A stretch of 64,000 nucleotides of DNA from CAZOOW01 sp964581535 (GCA_964581535.1 CAZOOW010000004.1:1-64000); one strand, 5' to 3'; shown: positions 1-8,802, counted from the first letter of the stretch. The notes: generated by a model not told the origin, from the letters alone. Made by a program: numbers and translations.

Positions 1-9
1 CTTTTTATC

Positions 10-84
10 TGGTGACCTCACGGGGAATCGAACCCCGATTGCCAGGATGAGAACCTGATGTCCTAACCGTTAGACGATGAGGCC
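10..84 (-). tRNA. tRNA-Glu(CTC), CCA encoded
   Basis: The minus strand folds as a cloverleaf. The acceptor 5' strand is GGCCTCA (78-84), paired with TGAGGTC (14-20), followed by discriminator A and an encoded CCA (10-12). The T-loop is the standard TTCGATT. The anticodon stem encloses the 7-nt loop TTCTCAT, placing CTC at positions 34-36, which reads the GAG glutamate codon. Its synthetase gene (gltX) lies about 10 kb away. Confidence 0.93.
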
Positions 85-126
85 CTAGATTTGCTCATTT
101 ACTCTATCAAAACAGAGGCGACATGT

Positions 127-357
127 CTAGTAGGCTACCCTGACCTTCACAGCTGATTGACCAAGTCGGACTCTGAGTGCTGCTCGTTGCCGCGCTCGTT
201 CGGCTTGTTGGAATTGAGCAACTGCAATTTCACGCGTTTCTCGAGAAAGGGACTGGTATTCTTCGGTTGACACAAAGGTGATGCAGGCATCCGAAGTACG
301 ACGTGGTGTGGTTACATCGTACCTGACATCTGAAGGTAGATACGGGTGTTTTGACAT
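127..357 (-). CDS. small basic protein of unknown function
   Basis: This 76-residue protein starts MSKHPYLPSD and has a charged, Arg/Ala-rich helical second half. I do not recognise a family. The ATG at 357 is chosen over an upstream in-frame ATG because a near-consensus promoter (TTGACT, 17-nt spacer, TATTGT) ends only 6 nt before it, so the message would be leaderless. It is followed by tRNA-Glu on the same strand. Confidence 0.55.
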   Translation of the reverse strand: MSKHPYLPSDVRYDVTTPRRTSDACITFVSTEEYQSLSRETREIAVAQFQQAERARQRAALRVRLGQSAVKVRVAY

Positions 358-363
358 CGTATA

Positions 364-392
364 ACAATACAACTATAAACTAAACAAGTCAA
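364..392 (-). promoter_or_regulatory. sigma70-type promoter of the 127-357 gene
   Basis: On the minus strand the -35 is TTGACT (387-392), the spacer is exactly 17 nt and the -10 is TATTGT (364-369). The -10 ends 6 nt before the ATG at 357, so the predicted transcription start falls at or next to the start codon. Confidence 0.6.
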
Positions 393-406
393 GGAACCCG
401 AGGTTG

Positions 407-676
407 CTAAAAGTTGAGTTCAGCCTCAAGATCGGCGTTATCTATAGCGTCTACGTTCAGTTCGTCTATGTCAGCGATAGCTTTATCGATATCGTCAGAT
501 TTGTTAATACTAGCAACAACTGTGGTCTGAGCTGGTTGGGTCGATTTTTTAGCTACTTCGGTGTTGTCCTGGGCGTCGAGGAAGCGGAAGGCAACCAGTC
601 CGACAAGGGAGATCGTTGCAACAACCATGATCAGACCGAATGCACCGAAACCTGGGAAGTCTTTAAGATATTTCAT
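407..676 (-). CDS. small single-pass membrane protein
   Basis: This 89-residue protein has one hydrophobic segment at about residues 12-32 and an acidic, Asp/Ala-rich C-terminal half ending EAELNF. The TM segment lacks a clear signal-peptidase site, so it looks like an N-terminally anchored protein with an exported tail. Its ATG overlaps the stop of the upstream secreted protein (TAATG, 674-678), which indicates translational coupling and a joint envelope role. Family unknown. Confidence 0.65.
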   Translation of the reverse strand: MKYLKDFPGFGAFGLIMVVATISLVGLVAFRFLDAQDNTEVAKKSTQPAQTTVVASINKSDDIDKAIADIDELNVDAIDNADLEAELNF

Positions 677-1308
677 TACTGTACGCCCTCCCCGTCGCTT
701 GTAGTTTCTTCTGAGGGTGCGCTGGGTGCAGCCACTTCAGCAATTTTCTTAACGGCCTGAGCATAAACCCGAATAGATGTTCGATACGCTTTCAGCGATT
801 CTCGAGCAGCCGAATCAACTTCCTTTACAACGCCTCCAGGATTATTTGCATCAGTGACATCGCAGCTAAACGTTTGCGCACGAAGCGCATCGATTGACTC
901 TTCAGCTACTTCCCGGTTTGTATCCATTGCATTTTTCAGCTCAGTCTGGGGTGTAACATCGAGTTGTTTTCGTTCAATAAATTTTTCTAAATTAGTCCTT
1001 ACCGTATCGAAAGCGGTGAGATTTTTTCTATCAGCCGCAACACGTTTTGCAATTACCTGATTAACGGCAACTTCGCGCTTTTTGCAAGTTTCAAGGCGTT
1101 GATCGGTTAGCTTTATCTGTCGCTCTTGTTTCCGGGCTTCGATACGTTGCTTCAACTCAGCTTTCTTTGTCTCGACTTCTTCCTTTTTGATTGCAGCGAA
1201 ATCATTGGCTCGTGCATTCACCTGGTCTTGTCTTGCGGCACCAGAAGTCAGTGGCGTAAGTGAGAGCACGAACGCAAGTATGACGGCCGAAGCAGTTAGC
1301 TGTTTCAT
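676..1308 (-). CDS. secreted coiled-coil protein of unknown function
   Basis: This 210-residue protein starts with a typical signal peptide (MKQLTASAVILAFVLSLTPL, then an Ala-rich cleavage region near residue 24). A long charged helix follows (about residues 30-80, rich in K/E/R/Q), very likely a coiled coil. Two Cys residues, in ETCKKRE and FSCDVT, could form a disulfide outside the cell. The C-terminus is Ser/Glu-rich. An AGGAG sequence lies about 9 nt before the ATG. It is the first gene of a two-gene unit with the 407-676 membrane protein. I infer an envelope function only. Confidence 0.7.
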   Translation of the reverse strand: MKQLTASAVILAFVLSLTPLTSGAARQDQVNARANDFAAIKKEEVETKKAELKQRIEARKQERQIKLTDQRLETCKKREVAVNQVIAKRVAADRKNLTAFDTVRTNLEKFIERKQLDVTPQTELKNAMDTNREVAEESIDALRAQTFSCDVTDANNPGGVVKEVDSAARESLKAYRTSIRVYAQAVKKIAEVAAPSAPSEETTSDGEGVQ

Positions 1309-1379
1309 GGTTTACAGACTCCTATCTGTTTCTATCAAATAGTTTCAAATATATAATACAGTAAATCGGTATAACACTT

Positions 1380-1393
1380 GTGATAATTATCAC
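1380..1393. promoter_or_regulatory. perfect 14-bp palindrome, operator candidate
   Basis: GTGATAATTATCAC reads the same on both strands. It sits between the end of yajQ (1400) and the start region of the secreted-protein gene (1308), upstream of a TATTAT-like -10 on the minus strand. The AT-rich stem with no T-tract argues against a terminator, so an operator for the downstream gene is the better guess. Confidence 0.35.
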
Positions 1394-1399
1394 GAAATA

Positions 1400-1894
1400 T
1401 TATCGGTAATTGGTAAATTCGATTGGGAAATCAAAATCTTTTGATCGCAGATGATTCATAACCTTCTGTAGTTCGTCCTTACTGCTGCTAGATACCCGAA
1501 CGCTTTCACCCTGAACTTGTGGCTTCGCTTTAGGAAATTCCTCACGGATCGCTTTAGTGAGAGCCTTTGCCTTTTCAGAGTCAAGTCCTGCAATGAATGG
1601 GATTTCTTGTGACATTTTAAAGTTGTTCGTCGTTCGTGGTTTTGTTGTGTCAAGCAGTTTCGTATTCTGCCCTCGATTTATCAGCCCGCGGCGCAGTATA
1701 TCAGTGATTGCATCGAGCTGCATATCGCTGTTTCCGGAGATTACAAAACCCGTTTTATCACCGATCCATTCAACTCCTGCGGGAGTATTTTTAAAATCGT
1801 AACGATTCGCTATCTCTCTTCCCGCTTGCATAAAGACGTTGTTGATTTCGCCCCGGTTGTAGTCTGAAATGATGTCAAATGAAAAATTAGCCAT
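1400..1894 (-). CDS. yajQ: YajQ family nucleotide-binding protein
   Basis: This 164-residue protein has the usual YajQ (UPF0234) length and landmarks: N-terminal SFDIISDYNRGEINN, a ...NRYDFKN segment and a C-terminal ...VMNHLRSKDFDFPIEFTNYR. The family folds as two RNP-like domains; some members bind cyclic di-GMP or nucleotides, and its role here is unknown. It is divergent from queA. Both genes use the palindromic -10 AGTATACT (1902-1909), and the yajQ ATG lies 7 nt from it with no Shine-Dalgarno, suggesting a leaderless message. Confidence 0.88.
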   Translation of the reverse strand: MANFSFDIISDYNRGEINNVFMQAGREIANRYDFKNTPAGVEWIGDKTGFVISGNSDMQLDAITDILRRGLINRGQNTKLLDTTKPRTTNNFKMSQEIPFIAGLDSEKAKALTKAIREEFPKAKPQVQGESVRVSSSSKDELQKVMNHLRSKDFDFPIEFTNYR

Positions 1895-1901
1895 GCTTAG
1901 T

Positions 1902-1909
1902 AGTATACT
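1902..1909. promoter_or_regulatory. shared bidirectional -10 element (yajQ / queA)
   Basis: AGTATACT is a perfect palindrome, so it presents TATACT on both strands. The yajQ ATG (1894, minus) and the queA ATG (1917, plus) are each 7 nt from their hexamer. No strong -35 is obvious on the plus strand; on the minus strand a weak CTGACT lies at 1923-1928. Confidence 0.6.
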
Positions 1910-1916
1910 TGAGCGG

Positions 1917-2945
1917 ATGAAAGTCAGCGACTATAACTATCAGATTCCAGAACATCTTATTGCTACCTCCCCACCGACCGTAAGGGGCGAGGCCAGGTTG
2001 CTCGTGCTTGATCATAGTTCTGGCCAGATAGCCGACCGAGTATATCCCGATGTCGTGGAATATATGGAAGCCGGTGACGTACTTGTTATTAACGACACAA
2101 AGGTTATCAAGGCACGGCTAACCGCTCGAAAACCAAGCGGCGGCGAACGTGAACTGGTGCTGGTTGAAAAACATGGGAAACGCGATGACTGGCATACCCA
2201 TAAAGTGATTTATCGGAGGAGACTAAAAGGTGGCGATGTACTGCTCGTCGGAGATAATGAGCTAACGGTAAAAGAGATATTAGGCGATGGTATGGCGCTC
2301 ATTGAATCTGAGAGAGACTTACTCGAGATTGCAGAGGAGTTCGGTTCGGTCCCGCTGCCACCATATATGCATCGTGAGGCAACCAAATCGGATATTGAAC
2401 GCTACCAGACAGTCTTTGCACGCGAAGCAGGTTCCGTCGCCGCACCAACGGCGAGCCTGAATATGACGCATGAAACGCTCGAAGGGCTACGCAAAAAAGG
2501 CGTTACCGTCGCCTACGCTACGCTGCATGTTGGCTTAGGTACATTTTTGCCCATCAGGGTTGACGATGTGAAAGATCATCGCATGCATAAAGAATATTTT
2601 GAGGTACCTGCCGAGACTATTCAGGCAATACAGGCAGCGAAATTCGGGAAGCGTAAAGTTGTCGCTCTCGGAACAACCGTAACTCGGACGTTAGAGTATG
2701 CTCACGAAGCTATTTTGCGCGAATCGCCGCAAGACATCTCTGGTGAGGCCGATATATTTATCTATCCGGGCTATGAGTTCAAAGTAATCGACGGACTGTT
2801 AACGAACTTCCATATGCCAGACAGCACTGTTCTGATGCTGACGGCTGCCTTTGCAGGTTGGGATAAACTGAGGCCTGCGTATGAACACGCGGTCAAAGAA
2901 AACTACCACTTCTTCAGCTACGGTGATAGTATGCTGATTATTTAG
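1917..2945 (+). CDS. queA: QueA, S-adenosylmethionine:tRNA ribosyltransferase-isomerase
   Basis: QueA transfers and rearranges the ribosyl group of S-adenosylmethionine onto preQ1-modified tRNA to give epoxyqueuosine at position 34. The 342-residue protein aligns throughout in my reading: N-terminal MKVSDYNYQIPEHLIA, the NDTKVIKARL segment, SVAAPTASLNMT, and VGLGTFLPIRVDD followed by HKEYFEVP, and the C-terminal TNFHMPDSTVLMLTAAFAG. The start at 1917 matches the family N-terminus and lies 7 nt after TATACT. Tgt, the preceding enzyme of the pathway, is encoded 2 kb downstream, and a YhhQ-type precursor transporter follows it. Confidence 0.96.
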   Translation: MKVSDYNYQIPEHLIATSPPTVRGEARLLVLDHSSGQIADRVYPDVVEYMEAGDVLVINDTKVIKARLTARKPSGGERELVLVEKHGKRDDWHTHKVIYRRRLKGGDVLLVGDNELTVKEILGDGMALIESERDLLEIAEEFGSVPLPPYMHREATKSDIERYQTVFAREAGSVAAPTASLNMTHETLEGLRKKGVTVAYATLHVGLGTFLPIRVDDVKDHRMHKEYFEVPAETIQAIQAAKFGKRKVVALGTTVTRTLEYAHEAILRESPQDISGEADIFIYPGYEFKVIDGLLTNFHMPDSTVLMLTAAFAGWDKLRPAYEHAVKENYHFFSYGDSMLII

Positions 2946-4156
2946 CGCGAAAATACTTCTTTGAGACTTAATTTTCGACTGTATTCCAACGCACCTTGCT
3001 TAAAGACGCGAACGGCGAGGTTGAGCACTATCACCGCTGTTATGGCGAGGATGATTATTGCAACCATTGCCTCCCATAACTCGAGGTTCCCCACTGCATT
3101 ACGAAGTAAAAGCGGGATGGGAGCGGTCAGCGGGAAGTAGCTGAGAAACTGCACGAACGGGGAGTCAGGTGATGTAACAAAAAGCGGCGCGGCGTAGAGC
3201 GGTCCAAATATAAGCATCATAACAACGCCGAAAAACATACCAGCTTCCTTGGCTGTTGGAAACATTGCCCCGAATGTAACCAGCAGACCCGTGAACAGTA
3301 GAAAGCTAGCAATAAATATCGCGAAACTGACTCCTATCCTTCCCCAATCAAGCGGAAGGTTGCTGAGATCGACGGCAGGCAGTGAAAGCTTATCGTGCAA
3401 CAACAAATAGCCTATAACAATCGGTATAAGTACGATGGTCATCTGCAGTAGCCCTAGGGTTACAAGTGAGAGGATTTTACCGATAACGAGCGTTTTAGCC
3501 CGAACTGTCGTCAGAATCATTTCGATAACACGGTTTTCTTTTTCCTCGATGCTACTGTTGAGCATTTGGTTGCCGAATGTTGCGATCATAAGGTAGAAAA
3601 GGACTAAAAATACACCGGGCGCGATAAGCTGTTTAAATCCATCATATATCTCACCGTTTCGGTATGTGGTCGTCGACAAATTGTATTTGTTTTGAAGAGT
3701 TGTTTTGACATCCTTTGAAACCGTCATTGCGACTGATTCATCGAGTATCATCTTTGCGACTGCCGAATACTTACTGTTATCAAACAGGCCGACATCACGG
3801 GCGTAGACCTCAACATTTTGCTTGTCGAGATGTTGAGGGTAGTAGAAAAATGCGTCGAGTTGTCCGCTTTTTACTTTATCAATCCCGTCTTGTTTATTAG
3901 AAACAGTGCTGGGCTTAAACGATGCCAGCAGAAGTGGGTTTATCTGTGACGACTCATCGATAACCGCCACAGAAAATCGCTCATTTTTTGCTTTTTCCAG
4001 AGCTGTGTCGGTCTCTTTGTTTGAAAGGAAAATGATACCGGCGATGACGGCCGCCATGACCGGAAACATGAGACTAACAATCCAAAACGACTTCTTTTTG
4101 AGAGTCCTGCTTACTTCGAAGCGGAACACAGTTCCGAGGTTGTGCATGTCTTTCAT
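2942..4156 (-). CDS. ABC-2 type permease subunit (NatB-like)
   Basis: This 404-residue integral membrane protein has one N-terminal TM helix (FWIVSLMFPVMAAVIAGIIF), an extracytoplasmic domain of about 130 residues and five to six TM helices in the C-terminal half. That is the layout of NatB/YhaP-type ABC-2 exporters. The motif NSSIEEKENRVIEMILTTVR is characteristic of these permeases. The start overlaps the stop of the ATPase gene by 4 nt. Substrate unknown; export of ions, peptides or drugs is possible. It converges with queA (4-nt overlap). Confidence 0.85.
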   Translation of the reverse strand: MKDMHNLGTVFRFEVSRTLKKKSFWIVSLMFPVMAAVIAGIIFLSNKETDTALEKAKNERFSVAVIDESSQINPLLLASFKPSTVSNKQDGIDKVKSGQLDAFFYYPQHLDKQNVEVYARDVGLFDNSKYSAVAKMILDESVAMTVSKDVKTTLQNKYNLSTTTYRNGEIYDGFKQLIAPGVFLVLFYLMIATFGNQMLNSSIEEKENRVIEMILTTVRAKTLVIGKILSLVTLGLLQMTIVLIPIVIGYLLLHDKLSLPAVDLSNLPLDWGRIGVSFAIFIASFLLFTGLLVTFGAMFPTAKEAGMFFGVVMMLIFGPLYAAPLFVTSPDSPFVQFLSYFPLTAPIPLLLRNAVGNLELWEAMVAIIILAITAVIVLNLAVRVFKQGALEYSRKLSLKEVFSR

Positions 4157-4890
4157 TCGCTCATGTCCTTTCCGCCATAAATATCGACAAAGATGTCGTC
4201 GAGACTTTTGTTGTTATGTGCTTTCTTGACGGACTTAACACTACCATACTCGGCGGTCTTGCCGTCTTTAAGCAGTATTATCCTGTCGCAGAGCCGCTCC
4301 ACCTCTGCCATATCGTGTGAAACGTAGACAACGGTTGCACCTTTTTTCTGATGTTCTTCGATGATGTCCATTAAGAGGCGTCGATTAACTGGGTCGAAGC
4401 CTTTTGTCGGCTCATCCAGGATCAGCAGCTCTGGGTCATTCATAACAGTAACGCCCAGTTGGACTTTTTGCTGTTGACCACCCGATAGTTTGTCTAGTCG
4501 CATAGTTGCTTTGTCGGCGAGGTCAACTCGTTTTAGAAACTGACGCGACCATTCGCTTGCGGTAATTTTTTCCATTCCTTTTAGTTGCCCAAAATATGTC
4601 ATGATGTCGATAACAGACTCTTTTTTGTATAGTCCCCGCTCTTCAGGTAGATAGCCCAGCTTGACAGTACCACCGACGTCATACTGCCGTCCGTCAATCA
4701 GTAATTCACCGTGTGTCGGGGTTAGAATACCTAGTAACGCCCGTAACGTCGTCGTCTTTCCTGAGCCGTTAGAGCCAAGTAGTCCAAACGTCTCACCGCG
4801 TTTTACAGCAAAATTCAGCCCGTCAATAACGGTTGCGGAGCCGAACTTCATTACAAAGTCGCTAACTTCTATGATATTTTTTGTCGCCAT
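4153..4890 (-). CDS. ABC transporter ATP-binding protein (NatA-like)
   Basis: This 245-residue nucleotide-binding domain shows Walker A GSNGSGKTT, signature LSGGQQQKVQLG, Walker B LLILDEPTKGFD and the switch His in VYVSHD. It powers the permease encoded next (4-nt overlap). The longer upstream reading frame is rejected because the family N-terminus starts at MATKNIIEV, and a TATTAT -10 (4897-4902) ends 6 nt before this ATG, so the transcript is probably leaderless. Confidence 0.9.
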   Translation of the reverse strand: MATKNIIEVSDFVMKFGSATVIDGLNFAVKRGETFGLLGSNGSGKTTTLRALLGILTPTHGELLIDGRQYDVGGTVKLGYLPEERGLYKKESVIDIMTYFGQLKGMEKITASEWSRQFLKRVDLADKATMRLDKLSGGQQQKVQLGVTVMNDPELLILDEPTKGFDPVNRRLLMDIIEEHQKKGATVVYVSHDMAEVERLCDRIILLKDGKTAEYGSVKSVKKAHNNKSLDDIFVDIYGGKDMSE

Positions 4891-4930
4891 ACAACCATAA
4901 TACCCCCTTTGCCTGATATACTGCATGATA

Positions 4931-6181
4931 ATGAAAAAATCGCTTACCTTCTCAATAACCGACAGACTGGACGGCACACTAGCTCGAGCGGGACGTATTG
5001 TTACCCCGCACGGAATTATTGAAACTCCGGCATTTATAGTTGGTGGCACAAAGGCCACGGTAAAGGCGCTGACAGTTGAACATGTCAAAGAACTCGGCGG
5101 CCAGTCTATCCTAGCGAACACTTATCACCTGATGCTTCGGCCTGGTGCCGATATCGTCAAAGCTGCCGGTGGTTTAGGAAAGTTCATGAACTACGACGCC
5201 CCGACCTTTACTGATAGCGGTGGTTTTCAGGTCTTCTCCCTCGGCGTTGCGTATAAAAAAGGCATCGATGCTGTCGCACACACTGAAAAAGGACAAGCTG
5301 ATAATGCCAAAGCCAGCAGCGAGCAACTCGTTAAAATCACTGAAAAAGGAGCGCATTTCCGGTCTCATCTCGACGGCCAAAAACTTTTGATGACGCCCGA
5401 GAGCAGCATGGAACTGCAGCATGATATCGGGGCTGACATCCATATGGCCTTCGATGAGTGCCCTGCACCACTTGCTGAGTACCCGTATATAGTCGAGAGC
5501 ATGCAGCGTACGCACGCGTGGGCCGAGCGATGTCTAACGAGGCACAAAGAACTGAACGAAGCGCATAAGAAAAATAACGAACATCCTCAGGCACTTTTCG
5601 GAGTTGTTCAAGGCGCTCGTTATGAAGATCTGCGCAAGAAATCAGCAGAGTTTCTAGGGGCTCGTGATTTTGATGGCTATGGGATTGGCGGCGTGTTTGA
5701 ACCTGGAGAAATTTCGACTGTCGTGAAATGGGTGAACGAAACAATACCAGATGAAAAGCCGCGCCATCTCCTCGGCATGGGTTCGCAGCCTGCGGATTTG
5801 TTCCTAGGTGTCGAGTACGGTATCGATACATTCGATTGCGTCGCACCGACCCGTCAGGCTCGAAATGCCGCTCTTTATACGTATGATGGCCGCATAAATA
5901 TAAAAAATAAGCAGTATCAGCGAGATTTTTCACCAATCGACGCCGACTGCGACTGCTATACCTGTAAAAATTACACCCGCGCATATATCAATCATTTGTT
6001 TAGGTCTGACGAGATGCTTAGTGCAACACTGGCGAGTATTCATAACGAACGATTTGTGGTCCGTACGGTTGATCAGATACGCGATTCAATAAAAGATAAG
6101 ACATTTTTCGAGCTGAAGAAAACATTTCTTTCACGGTATTATAAAAATACAAAACTTCCTGTCGGCGTTGAGGTATCGTAG
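4931..6181 (+). CDS. tgt: Tgt, queuine/preQ1 tRNA-ribosyltransferase
   Basis: Tgt exchanges guanine-34 of GUN-anticodon tRNAs for preQ1. The 416-residue protein has the nucleophile/base-recognition region TFTDSGGFQVFSL, the second catalytic Asp region GIDTFDCVAPTRQARN and the zinc ligands CDCYTCKNYTRAYINHL. ATG 4931 is preferred to ATG 4925 because the extended -10 (TGATATACT, ending 4922) is 8 nt upstream, as elsewhere in this window. Its product is the substrate of QueA (1917-2945). Confidence 0.96.
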   Translation: MKKSLTFSITDRLDGTLARAGRIVTPHGIIETPAFIVGGTKATVKALTVEHVKELGGQSILANTYHLMLRPGADIVKAAGGLGKFMNYDAPTFTDSGGFQVFSLGVAYKKGIDAVAHTEKGQADNAKASSEQLVKITEKGAHFRSHLDGQKLLMTPESSMELQHDIGADIHMAFDECPAPLAEYPYIVESMQRTHAWAERCLTRHKELNEAHKKNNEHPQALFGVVQGARYEDLRKKSAEFLGARDFDGYGIGGVFEPGEISTVVKWVNETIPDEKPRHLLGMGSQPADLFLGVEYGIDTFDCVAPTRQARNAALYTYDGRINIKNKQYQRDFSPIDADCDCYTCKNYTRAYINHLFRSDEMLSATLASIHNERFVVRTVDQIRDSIKDKTFFELKKTFLSRYYKNTKLPVGVEVS

Positions 6182-6184
6182 TCA

Positions 6185-6211
6185 GCACTGCTCCTGCTTG
6201 AGGAACAGTGC
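6185..6211. terminator. hairpin between convergent tgt and yhhQ
   Basis: GCACTGCTCCT and AGGAACAGTGC form an 11-position stem with one mismatch around a 5-nt loop, four bases after the tgt stop and before the converging yhhQ stop. The following T-run is short (ACTTTG), so termination is plausible but not strong. Confidence 0.4.
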
Positions 6212-6228
6212 ACTTTGATGCGAGGTAT

Positions 6229-6897
6229 CTACCGAGTCAGGGTTAAGCTCGGATTTTCAAACGTATCGATTTTTTCAATGCGTTTTATATACCTGATTGC
6301 CCACAGTGTCAGTGGAGAAAAAATAATCTCGACAGAAAGCTTTATAAGATAAACGGTCAGTATGAGTGACGCTAATGTACTAGCCGAAATCGTTCCGGCA
6401 AATGCAATCATCGAGAATATGACCGTATCGAGTAGTCCGCCCACAGCTGAGCTTCCTACGACTCTGTGCCAAATATACGCCCCCTTCGTTCCTACCTTCC
6501 ACTTCGCAAGCAGGTAGCTGTTGATGAATTCACCTATAAAAATAGCAGTGATACTCGCAACTACCATTCGCCAAACGACACCGAGTGTCGTGTCATATGC
6601 TATTTGGCCTGACCAGTCACTCGTTCCGGGGAGTATTCCTACTATCCAGAATGTCAAAGTTGTGAGTAGCAGCATAACGATACCTGTATATAACAAAAAA
6701 CGCATTTTTCGAAAACCATACACCTCGGTGATGATGTCCCCTAGGATGTACGCCAAAGGAAACAAAACGGTTCCCGCATCAAATACCAGCGGTCCGATAC
6801 CGACGATCTTGACGCTGGCAATATTGCTGACAATGAGTGTTGTAACGAATAGCGCAGCAATGAAGTCGTAAATGTAGGTTGTTCTAGGTTTGACCAC
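6229..6897 (-). CDS. yhhQ: YhhQ/QPT-type queuosine precursor transporter
   Basis: This 222-residue, six-TM protein of the VUT/DUF165 family has the conserved NIASVKIV, VFDAGTVLFPLAYILGDIITEVYGFR and GGLLDTVIFS motifs. Members import preQ0, preQ1 or queuine. Next to tgt and queA this fits salvage of the modified base rather than synthesis from GTP, for which no genes are seen here. The start is GTG at 6897, 6 nt after TACAAT (6904-6909). Confidence 0.87.
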   Translation of the reverse strand: MVKPRTTYIYDFIAALFVTTLIVSNIASVKIVGIGPLVFDAGTVLFPLAYILGDIITEVYGFRKMRFLLYTGIVMLLLTTLTFWIVGILPGTSDWSGQIAYDTTLGVVWRMVVASITAIFIGEFINSYLLAKWKVGTKGAYIWHRVVGSSAVGGLLDTVIFSMIAFAGTISASTLASLILTVYLIKLSVEIIFSPLTLWAIRYIKRIEKIDTFENPSLTLTR

Positions 6898-6917
6898 CGA
6901 ACTATTGTACGCCTGTT

Positions 6918-7298
6918 TCAGGCAGCTGTCATTTGCTGTATGGCTTCAGTTAGTTTTCGGGGTGTAATATCGGCTTTGATAAGATAAGCATCTACTTTAG
7001 ATTGCAGTTCGCTTTTCGTCTGATCGTCTTGTTCGAAATTCGTAAGGATGATGATTCTGGAGTTAGGGACTTTGTCCCCATCATCTTTTAGTGCCGCAAG
7101 CACTTCCTGGCCCTGTTTTTCAGGAAGCATAATATCGAGCAAAATAAGGTCGTATGGTTTAGCAAGCGCCGCGTTGAGGCCATCTTTGCCATTTGTTTGC
7201 CAATCAACTTCATAACCGTCTTGGCGTAAACTGAGCGTATACATCTCGCCAATAAACCTATCGTCTTCTATGATGAGTACTGTTTTGATTGGTTTCAT
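6918..7298 (-). CDS. stand-alone response-regulator receiver domain
   Basis: This 126-residue CheY-like protein has an acidic pair at E11-D12-D13, phospho-acceptor D55 in LLLDIMLP, T86 in IIILTN and K108 in YLIKAD. There is no output domain, so it must act by protein contact or pass the phosphate on. Its ATG directly follows the stop of the histidine kinase gene (1-nt gap), which marks it as the cognate partner. Confidence 0.9.
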   Translation of the reverse strand: MKPIKTVLIIEDDRFIGEMYTLSLRQDGYEVDWQTNGKDGLNAALAKPYDLILLDIMLPEKQGQEVLAALKDDGDKVPNSRIIILTNFEQDDQTKSELQSKVDAYLIKADITPRKLTEAIQQMTAA

Positions 7299-7299
7299 T

Positions 7300-8802
7300 C
7301 TATCCCCTATATGATGCGTGGTTTTTTATCCATCCACCGCCTGATGTTTCTATAATACCTTGGTTTTGACCTGCACTGGCTAATAACTTGTCTTTAACGC
7401 TCTCGTATGTTGGTAGCCAAAACGTAAAGGTACTGCCCTCCCCTTCACGCGACTTTACACCAACCTTGCCGCCATGCGATTCGATAATGGCTTTAGAAAT
7501 ATAAAGCCCCAGTCCTGTTCCCGCTGTAGTATGCTTCGTACGATGTGAGCGGTAAAACTTTGTAAACAGATTTCCTACAACAGCTGCAGGTATACCGCTT
7601 CCGTTATCGATAACATCGACGCGTACCATATCCTTTTCATCTTTTGCGATAACGGTGATTGCACCACCTTCGTTAGAGTATTTAATGGCATTGTCGATAA
7701 AGTTAGCCATCACTTCGCTCAGACTAGTTTTATCAGCAGCAATCTTAGGTAGATCTTCTGGAATGTTCACCGATAACGTTCGGTTCTGTGTCTTAGCCCG
7801 TAACTCGATATCATCTGCAATGAGGCTGTAAATCCGGGCTAATGAGTCTTCATGAAGGTGCAGTTTTAGATGCCGACGGTCGTATTTTGCAGCATTTAGA
7901 ATATTACCGACATACCCGCTGAGTCGGTTTGCTGAGACCTCAAGCCGATCAAATAGCGCGTTTTGTTGTGCGCTGAGTTTTAGGTCTCGGCGTAGTATTT
8001 CGAGATATCCATGAATCACCGTCACCGGTCCGCGTAGCTCGTGTGCTGCCATTGCTATGAAATCCATACCCTCCTGATCAATAACATATTCCGCAGTTCG
8101 ATCGATAGTAATGATGATAGTTTCAAAACCATCTTCAGCATTTTTTCTATATGAAGCGACGACGTCAAAGATTTTTTTATCAGTTCCTTCTGGAACATTT
8201 TGGACACGCGGCCAGAACTTCTCTGCCTCAATACTTTGTTTTTCCACCGACTCTAGCCATGAATTTATATCATCCGTCCCGTCGAACGTCAGCTGTAAAT
8301 GTGTAGACCTGTCAGTGGTCACAATTGGAGCTGCCTGGTTGCTGTAAACTATTTTCCTCGATGCATCGAGCGCAACAACTCCGCACGGTAAGACGGCGAA
8401 AAGCTTTTCGGCGAAAGGCATCGTTTTTTTTGATGGCTTATTTGAAGACCCTAGCGATATGTCATATACCACATCAATCATTTGCTTGTAGCCGTTAGCC
8501 TCGTGGCGTGTGCCGTTTAAGTTTGGCAGAATTACGTCGTTGGGCTGTCCTGAGGCATGTGTTATGACTCGAGATAGATAATCAAGCGGTTCCAAGGCAT
8601 AGGAAACAAGCATGACGCTGCAGAGTGAGAGCAGTATCATTATTGTTCCCGTAACTAATGTTGCTGTTAAATAATCAACCCCGACAATATGCATCAACAT
8701 CAAAAGTGCAGTTCCGATGACGACTACTGATACGCCAAACCAAATAAAGACGCTCAGCCTGTGTTTCGGAAAAACATCGGCAAGCCGCTTTACTACTGCC
8801 AT
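7300..8802 (-). CDS. membrane sensor histidine kinase
   Basis: This 500-residue kinase has two TM helices (about 17-40 and 44-70), a PAS-like region (about 130-240) and a HisKA domain with phospho-His H254 in MAAHELRGPV. The ATPase shows N box NFIDNAIKYS, G1 DNGSGIP and G2 GTGLGLYISKAIIESHGG. The short loop between the TM helices means little external sensing surface, so the signal may be membrane-borne or sensed through PAS. Its start overlaps the end of the DUF3048 gene by 10 nt, giving an operon DUF3048-kinase-receiver. Confidence 0.92.
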   Translation of the reverse strand: MAVVKRLADVFPKHRLSVFIWFGVSVVVIGTALLMLMHIVGVDYLTATLVTGTIMILLSLCSVMLVSYALEPLDYLSRVITHASGQPNDVILPNLNGTRHEANGYKQMIDVVYDISLGSSNKPSKKTMPFAEKLFAVLPCGVVALDASRKIVYSNQAAPIVTTDRSTHLQLTFDGTDDINSWLESVEKQSIEAEKFWPRVQNVPEGTDKKIFDVVASYRKNAEDGFETIIITIDRTAEYVIDQEGMDFIAMAAHELRGPVTVIHGYLEILRRDLKLSAQQNALFDRLEVSANRLSGYVGNILNAAKYDRRHLKLHLHEDSLARIYSLIADDIELRAKTQNRTLSVNIPEDLPKIAADKTSLSEVMANFIDNAIKYSNEGGAITVIAKDEKDMVRVDVIDNGSGIPAAVVGNLFTKFYRSHRTKHTTAGTGLGLYISKAIIESHGGKVGVKSREGEGSTFTFWLPTYESVKDKLLASAGQNQGIIETSGGGWIKNHASYRG

